Source: Jimgerdemannia flammicorona (taxonomy: Eukaryota > Mucoromycota > Endogonomycetes > Endogonales > Endogonaceae). From it: a stretch of 10,972 bases of DNA. Below are positions 7,271-10,972 of this stretch, one piece after another (the stretch's first letter is position 1; each line of letters starts with the position of its first letter). The stretch spans positions 1-10,972 of the forward strand of contig RBNI01006789.1 in the NCBI GenBank assembly GCA_003990745.1. Reading direction: 5' to 3'. Made by a program: the position numbers and the translations under genes. The notes below the pieces were generated by a model. That model was not told the DNA's origin. It saw only the letters and a list, made by a program, of their open reading frames with translations, and ran no database searches.

Positions 7271-7605
7271 TACAAGAGAAGCAAAATGTGATGACTGCCC
7301 ACAAGGTTCTAGTCCATGAATCATAACAGCATATCCTGTAACCAGCAGGCTATCTGTCTGGACCATTCTCTAAGAGATACAGCACTGGTAACTACTCATC
7401 TGTGAGACTTTCGAAGTCAGAGGAGTTTGAACCATCAACTGATTGGTCAAGATCAGAATCAGGCCCTTGCTCTATATGAAGGGAGCAACCCTTCACCATC
7501 ATGCCAAAATACAAAGGGAAGACGCCAGCCCATAAACACCACTTTTTGACCCCTTGCCAGAGGTTATGGGATCAGCAAATTTTTCAAGACTGGACCAATG
7601 AATAA
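7271..7605 (+). pseudogene. Pol segment: C-terminal extension after the GPF module
   Basis: The integrase frame carries on for about 110 codons beyond the usual end near LKKY, interrupted only by TAA 7324, TAA 7339 and TGA 7477, and ends at TAA 7603-7605. Its composition is protein-like: Ser/Gly/Tyr-rich, then acidic (SKSEEFEPSTDWSRSESGP), then basic with several His and Trp. It has no chromodomain signature that I can see. The final codons and the stop lie in the left arm of the inverted repeat before the polypurine tract. The alternative is that Pol ends at 7324 and this is 3' untranslated sequence. Confidence 0.5.
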
Positions 7606-7639
7606 GGATGCTCAGGGGGATCCTTATTCAGGAGGAAGA
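7599..7639 (+). other. Inverted repeat plus polypurine tract next to the 3' LTR
   Basis: A perfect 11-bp inverted repeat (TGAATAAGGAT at 7599-7609 and ATCCTTATTCA at 7620-7630) encloses a 10-base G-rich loop. It is followed at once by the purines GGAGGAAGA (7631-7639), which abut the LTR at 7640. The purine run is the expected primer site for plus-strand DNA synthesis. The hairpin is not a standard part of such elements and overlaps the probable pol stop codon. Confidence 0.8.
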
Positions 7640-7794
7640 TGTAATAGTGACCCCAGAATAATGACATCAGCACAGGAGACAGCCTTTCCTTACAAGTCAC
7701 CAGATTGGAGCATAAGAAGATCATATAGCATATGAGATGAGCAATGATGACCAACTGTGAGTCATTGTGACCACAGTACAAGTATTCTGAAGAA

Positions 7795-7802
7795 TATAAA
7801 AG
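7795..7802 (+). promoter_or_regulatory. TATA-like box upstream of the U3 ORF (3' LTR)
   Basis: TATAAAAG is identical to the copy at 584-591. It sits 80 bp upstream of the original start position of the U3 ORF (7882, now ATA) and about 170 bp before the first usable ATG (7969). This is a candidate separate promoter for that gene, based on motif and spacing only. Confidence 0.38.
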
Positions 7803-7968
7803 AAGTATCAAGGAACTGCAGTAGCAGCAACCAACAAGAACCACTAATCCCAAAATAGCTCAAAGACTTACTTCAAACAAAATATCTGCTGCCTGCTAAA
7901 CCTCAAGGTTAAGGAACCACCAAGGTATCTCAGTCAAAGAAAGGATATTCCAAGACATCAGAAGAGCC

Positions 7969-8703
7969 ATGGAGACCCACTCAAGAAGGACTCCTAGTGT
8001 CAACCTGGGTACTGCAGACCATTATCACTTCATTCTCTACTGCCATGAAATGGAAACAAGGATCACCATTGCTACCGAATGCCTCCAAATATGGCAGGAG
8101 TATGAAATAGGAAACCTCCTCTGCCAGGAGTTCCCACAGGCCAGCACCCAAGAGCTACAAGATGCCATTCCTATGGACATATGCGAAACAAGAACAGCTA
8201 AGAAGATCCATCAGATCTTCAGGCATGCACCATGGTCAATCCCCAACCTAGAGTATGTTAGAGTCTCAGACTTCAGAGACCTATCATCCCACCATATCAA
8301 TACACTAGAAGCCAGGGTAGCTACAGAAGCCCAGTCCACTATCACCCTCAACAGTGAAGAAGTAGAAGACTTCTGGCACTCCATCCTTCAGGACAACCCA
8401 GACCAATTCCTGCAAGGATTGATCTCAGTATTCCAAGATCCAAGCATCTGGGTTAGATCTCCCCAAGACCCCACATTTGTCAGTTATTTTGTGGAAGAGA
8501 ACCTCATAGACTGGAGAGCTCCAGATCTTGTTCCCGATTTCCCCACCACAGCTGAACATGACTTTGACATATGCAAGATGCGTGACATACCCGAAACACG
8601 CGAAGTATGCGAAACGCATGACCTGCATGATGAATTCGCAGATCTCATCTCCTTCAGTGATGATGATGATGAAGCCCTCATGATCCTGAACTTTCTGCTC
8701 TAA
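7969..8703 (+). CDS. LTR (U3)-encoded protein of unknown function, 244 codons open
   Basis: I do not recognise this protein. It lies wholly inside the U3 part of the LTR, which is rare. The original frame probably began at 7882, where the 5' LTR has ATG and this copy has ATA, and is now blocked by TAA at 7897-7899; 7969 is the first ATG after that. The sequence looks like a soluble, mainly helical, acidic protein with well-spread Trp (WQEYEIGNLL, APWSIPNLEY, DFWHSILQDNPDQFLQ). It has no signal peptide, no membrane segment and no Cys/His cluster. The C-terminus is strongly acidic then hydrophobic (ISFSDDDDEALMILNFLL), a composition seen in activation or docking tails, though that is only a resemblance. 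It is followed by the 35-bp array. It could be an accessory factor like MMTV Sag by position, or a captured host gene. Confidence 0.6.
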   Translation: METHSRRTPSVNLGTADHYHFILYCHEMETRITIATECLQIWQEYEIGNLLCQEFPQASTQELQDAIPMDICETRTAKKIHQIFRHAPWSIPNLEYVRVSDFRDLSSHHINTLEARVATEAQSTITLNSEEVEDFWHSILQDNPDQFLQGLISVFQDPSIWVRSPQDPTFVSYFVEENLIDWRAPDLVPDFPTTAEHDFDICKMRDIPETREVCETHDLHDEFADLISFSDDDDEALMILNFLL

Positions 8704-8710
8704 GTTCTTT

Positions 8711-8850
8711 GTTACACTAGATAATGCCAGCACCAGTATTCTCATGTAACACTGGATAATGCCAGCACTGGTATTCTGAGGTGATGCAAAATTGTTCCAG
8801 CACTAGCATTTTGATGTGATACTAAATAATGTCAGCCCTGGAACTTGGTA
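8711..8850 (+). repeat. Tandem array, four 35-bp units (3' LTR)
   Basis: This is the counterpart of 1499-1638, with units starting at 8711, 8746, 8781 and 8816. The dyad core CCAGCACTGG is intact in unit 2 and altered by single transitions in the others (for example CCAGCACCAG in unit 1, TCAGCCCTGG in unit 4). It sits between the U3 ORF stop and the TATA box. Periodicity is kept exactly in both LTRs. Confidence 0.86.
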
Positions 8851-8911
8851 GTTTTAGTTATTGGAATTTATATTTAGCTTTATATTTTAGCAACCATTGA
8901 ATTATATTTTG

Positions 8912-8944
8912 TATAAATACCCCTCTTATTTCCTCTGGAATAAA
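8912..8944 (+). promoter_or_regulatory. TATA box and AATAAA polyadenylation signal of the 3' LTR
   Basis: TATAAATA (8912-8919) and AATAAA (8939-8944) are identical to the 5' LTR copies. Here the AATAAA would direct 3'-end formation of the genomic RNA and of any U3 ORF transcript. The TATA box could also drive read-out into the right flank. Confidence 0.55.
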
Positions 8945-9151
8945 GTCAGTTCTGGTTCACTTATACACAATCCCTTGCAAGCAATCTAAGAAATAACAAG
9001 ACAGTTTAAAGATAAGAATTTTGAGGACTATAAGACCTTAGGAAGACACTCCAATAAGAACTTGCTTATAACAAACTTGAGTTAGTCTAAGAGATATACC
9101 TTGAAGAGAATCTGGCATATTTGAAGGACTCAGTGACCACTATGTGACAAC

Positions 9152-9886
9152 GTATGACTTTGAACTTTCGGGATTTTAATTGATCAGGTTATATTGTCCA
9201 CTTTTCTTGGTTTTTGTCCTACTGACCATGCGTGAGGGGCCTCAATCACAAGCTGCTTTCTTTGTTTCTGGTTCCGCGGATTGTGTTGCTTTAGGTTTTG
9301 GGGACCACAGTTTTCTGGCTTCTCTCGTACTGCATATTTCTTATATTTCTTGCGATGCATGCATCAACGCCATACCAGGGAACATTCCCCAATTCCGGAG
9401 ACAAAAGAAACATTACAAAAACAAGCGCCATAAGTAATACTGAATTACTGGTATCCCGAAAAGTCGAGGCAACGAATGAGTAATGGCACTCACCAAGTTC
9501 AGTGCCTCCAGCTGACCCAAATAATATCCATCATCAATGACCTCAGGTCACTTCGACCAATCCTTTTCACAACACACTGGGGCTAACATTGACAAACGCA
9601 GCATAATTTTTTTATTCTAACTAAAGATACGAGAACAAACTTCAGTCAGAACACCAATTAACACATTCTATACCGACATTGCGATTGGGTAATATGGTGG
9701 TTAGATATAATAAGATCAGAGTTGACACTCTTATAAGTCTAACCGACTGATATTTAAGGCCTTCCAGTATGATCTAATTATAAATAAAGACCCAAAATTG
9801 CTACAAAAATCACAAATGCTTGAGGCATTGCAGACCGAAAATAACCAACAATTTTAGTCAGCGGACACGAAACTCTTCCCTTGGCC
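9152..9886. other. Right flank next to the element, no gene seen
   Basis: This is host DNA following the 3' LTR. An open frame at 9180-9437 exists only if TTG is taken as a start; from its first ATG (near 9228) it is short and has no recognisable domain. I found no tRNA-like cloverleaf, long inverted repeat or tandem repeat. TA-rich stretches (about 9600-9800) look like ordinary fungal intergenic DNA. Confidence 0.6.
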
Positions 9887-10024
9887 ATGCCCTCGCCCCC
9901 AGCCTACGGCGAGACTATTTCTTCACCCAGCGGACCTCCTTCCAATAGGGCGCAGGAGGAGGATGAGGAGGGAGAAGAGGAGGGCCCCAAGCAGAGAAGT
10001 AAGGGGAAAGGACGCGGGAAGTAG
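9887..10024 (+). CDS. Possible small gene or terminal exon, 45 codons
   Basis: A short ATG-to-TAG frame lies in a GC-richer patch, unlike its AT-rich surroundings. It encodes a Pro/Ser-rich N-terminus with PPAY, an acidic middle (EEDEEGEEEG) and a basic end (KQRSKGKGRGK). The composition resembles the disordered tail of a nuclear or RNA-binding protein. The frame is open upstream only to a TAA at 9842-9844. A TCAG at 9858-9861 could be an intron acceptor, which would make this the last exon of a gene whose earlier exons I cannot identify. The low-complexity purine-rich DNA could also produce such a frame by chance. Confidence 0.3.
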   Translation: MPSPPAYGETISSPSGPPSNRAQEEDEEGEEEGPKQRSKGKGRGK

Positions 10025-10851
10025 GAGGTTCCGTGGAGAGAACGTCGGTCAGTGCTGTTTGTTGGCGTTATGAGCGATTGTTCAAGTTTGGGTTCTGTGG
10101 CATGAATTGTATGTTTGGTGAGTACGACGATCGAGTCTGTTAGCGTGATGGCTCAAGGTTGGCGTTAATTTAATTTTTGTCTTTTTTTTTTTTACGGTAT
10201 GTGTGATGGCATTACTATTATATAGCATCTCATTGATCCATCACAAATCATAATGTCATTCCAATTGAATGCAAAACCCGCAAATCAAACAGCTCATCCT
10301 AACCTTCCGCCATATGTCCCACTCTTCCTCACGGTACGCAGGCTAGAAAACTACTAAACGATGCTCCAAATATCCGAAATTCCCTTTGGCTCTTATTTTA
10401 TTTTCCGTGGACATCTCAATTTGGTATCCATCTGTTGTCCAAACTGGAAATAACTCATAGGTCAACAGGAACGTTTGGGATAAAAATCCCAATCCATCGC
10501 TATCATCCACATCTTGGCCGTACCACAGATGAGGTATTCGGTCCGTGGCATAATATAGTCATCGATACAGTTAAATACAAACGCGAACGAGAAGATAAAT
10601 GAACAGGGGGAATGGAAGAAAATATGAGAAATTTACACAAGGGAGGGATTGGTAAGTAAAATATAAACATCCCTCATTGCCCTTTGGCCGCTCGGCGCGA
10701 ATGGAGATCTATGGTGCGGATTTTGGGTTGGCTATTTTGAGGTAATCCTTGCGGCATGGGACCGAGACCCTATTAGGACGATATGCGTCCGTGCAAAGGG
10801 AATGAAAAATGAAATAACTAACGAAAGAAAATGCTATACAACCCTAACCGA
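10025..10851. other. Right flank, no gene seen
   Basis: There is no convincing open frame on either strand. The stretch includes a T run near 10179-10191 and mixed AT-rich sequence. It would fit convergent 3' untranslated and intergenic DNA between the small plus-strand frame ending at 10024 and the possible minus-strand gene ending at 10852. Confidence 0.5.
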
Positions 10852-10971
10852 TCAAAACCTTCCTCCAAATTCCACTCTCAACTCACTCGCCCTCATCTCT
10901 ACCAACCCACCGATGCCAGCGCTAGTCTCCTCCTTTACTGGCGGGACATGCTGGCCACTGTAGGGGCGGGG
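10852..10971 (-). CDS. Possible C-terminal end of a gene running in from the right edge
   Basis: On the minus strand a frame is open from the window edge for 39 codons to a TGA (plus-strand 10852-10854). It reads like a protein tail with Pro, Glu and Ala residues (for example PPVKEETSAGIGGLVEM). This part of the window is more GC-rich than the rest, as fungal exons often are. It is too short to assign a family or to exclude chance. Confidence 0.25.
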   Translation of the reverse strand, partial: PRPYSGQHVPPVKEETSAGIGGLVEMRASELRVEFGGRF

Positions 10972-10972
10972 G

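Larger units (their letters stand above)
3341..7605 (+). pseudogene. pol: Pol polyprotein (PR-dUTPase-RT-RNaseH-IN), multiply disrupted
   Basis: Pol supplies the enzymes for maturation, reverse transcription and integration. It leaves the gag frame near 3340, where the pre-protease block continues one frame back (-1), and reads in three segments: about 3341-5057, 5058 to about 6190, and about 6190-7605. Frameshifts lie near 5052-5060 and between about 6054 and 6200. In-frame stops are at 3590, 3614, 3782, 4667, 4829, 5205, 5244, 5313, 5613, 5739, 6051, 6178, 6328, 6601, 6850, 7126, 7132, 7324, 7339 and 7477, before the probable true TAA at 7603. The TAA and TAG stops fit CAA, CAG or TGG with one transition. 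The TGA stops fit CGA or TGG. There is no slippery heptamer I trust at the gag-pol junction, so that shift may be mutation rather than programmed frameshifting. Confidence 0.92.
429..9151 (+). mobile_element. Ty3/gypsy LTR retrotransposon with dUTPase and an LTR-encoded ORF, degenerate
   Basis: This is a full-length but inactive Metaviridae element with two LTRs (429-1939 and 7640-9151), a primer-binding site, gag, pol, a polypurine tract, and the order PR-dUTPase-RT-RNaseH-IN. Integrase lies after RNase H, which separates Ty3/gypsy from Ty1/copia. LTRs begin TGTAA and the shared sequence ends GACAAC. No perfect target-site duplication is visible: 5' flank TATGT (424-428), 3' flank GTATGA (9152-9157), the best pairing being TATGT against TATGA. 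Inactivation is by many nonsense transitions, two frameshifts in pol and loss of catalytic residues. The extra U3 gene and the dUTPase make it larger and more complex than a typical fungal gypsy element. Confidence 0.95.
7640..9151 (+). repeat. 3' long terminal repeat (1512 bp)
   Basis: This is the direct repeat of 429-1939, preceded by the polypurine tract. Over its first 345 bp I count 28 transitions and 2 transversions against the 5' copy, plus a 1-bp length difference near 8453. One 27-bp block (8536-8562) is unrelated to its 5' counterpart although the lengths match. It carries the better preserved copy of the U3 ORF, the 35-bp array, the TATA box and AATAAA. After the shared GACAAC at 9146-9151, the sequence becomes host flank. 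Confidence 0.93.

Noticed and set aside
3590..7479. In-frame TGA codons considered as Trp under an altered genetic code
   Set aside because: TAA and TAG stops are as common as TGA in pol, frameshifts are present, and LTR comparison shows TGG changed to both TAG and TGA. This is decay, not recoding.
7271..7605. Pol tail considered as an envelope-like gene
   Set aside because: There is no signal peptide, membrane segment or furin-like site, and it is in the same frame as integrase rather than separate.
9180..9437. 85-codon frame with a hydrophobic, signal-like start just after the 3' LTR
   Set aside because: It needs TTG as its start. From the first ATG it loses the hydrophobic segment and shows no domain.

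Overview
The window holds one nearly complete but decayed LTR retrotransposon of the Ty3/gypsy type (Metaviridae), about 8.7 kb long (429-9151). It sits in AT-rich, mostly non-coding DNA that looks like a filamentous-fungal intergenic region. The fungal assignment is an inference. It rests on the domain style of the polyprotein (dUTPase between protease and reverse transcriptase, DD35E integrase with a GPF motif), the loose low-complexity flanks, and a decay pattern dominated by CpA to TpA changes and CpG loss, as left by RIP-like or methylation-linked deamination. The species cannot be named from this sequence.

Layout. 1-428: poly-T-rich left flank. 429-1939: 5' LTR (1511 bp). 1941 onward: primer-binding site and leader. 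About 1994-3368: gag with a CCHC zinc knuckle. About 3340-7605: pol, in the order protease, a Cys/His-containing acidic linker, dUTPase, reverse transcriptase, RNase H, integrase (HHCC, DD35E, GPF), and a C-terminal tail of roughly 110 codons. 7599-7639: a perfect 11-bp inverted repeat directly followed by the polypurine tract. 7640-9151: 3' LTR (1512 bp). 9152-10972: right flank, with only a weak 45-codon ORF (9887-10024, +) and a possible C-terminal gene fragment on the minus strand (10852-10971).

The most unusual part is the LTR. Each copy is about 1.5 kb, and most of its U3 region is a protein-coding frame of about 275 codons. In the 3' LTR 244 codons of it are still open. In the 5' LTR it is broken by two stops and a 1-bp deletion. 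The frame has its own upstream TATA-like box. It is followed by four tandem copies of an exactly 35-bp unit, and only then by the TATA box and AATAAA that probably drive and end the full-length retrotransposon RNA. So the element appears to carry an extra gene of unknown function inside its LTR, in a position like the sag gene of mouse mammary tumour virus.

The element is dead. Gag-pol contains about twenty in-frame stops and at least two frameshifts, and key residues are lost in the reverse transcriptase, the dUTPase and the integrase zinc finger. Nearly all the damage is explained by single C-to-T or G-to-A transitions. The two LTRs differ by about 9% over their first 345 bp (28 transitions and 2 transversions by eye). 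They also differ by one abrupt 27-bp block that point mutation cannot explain.
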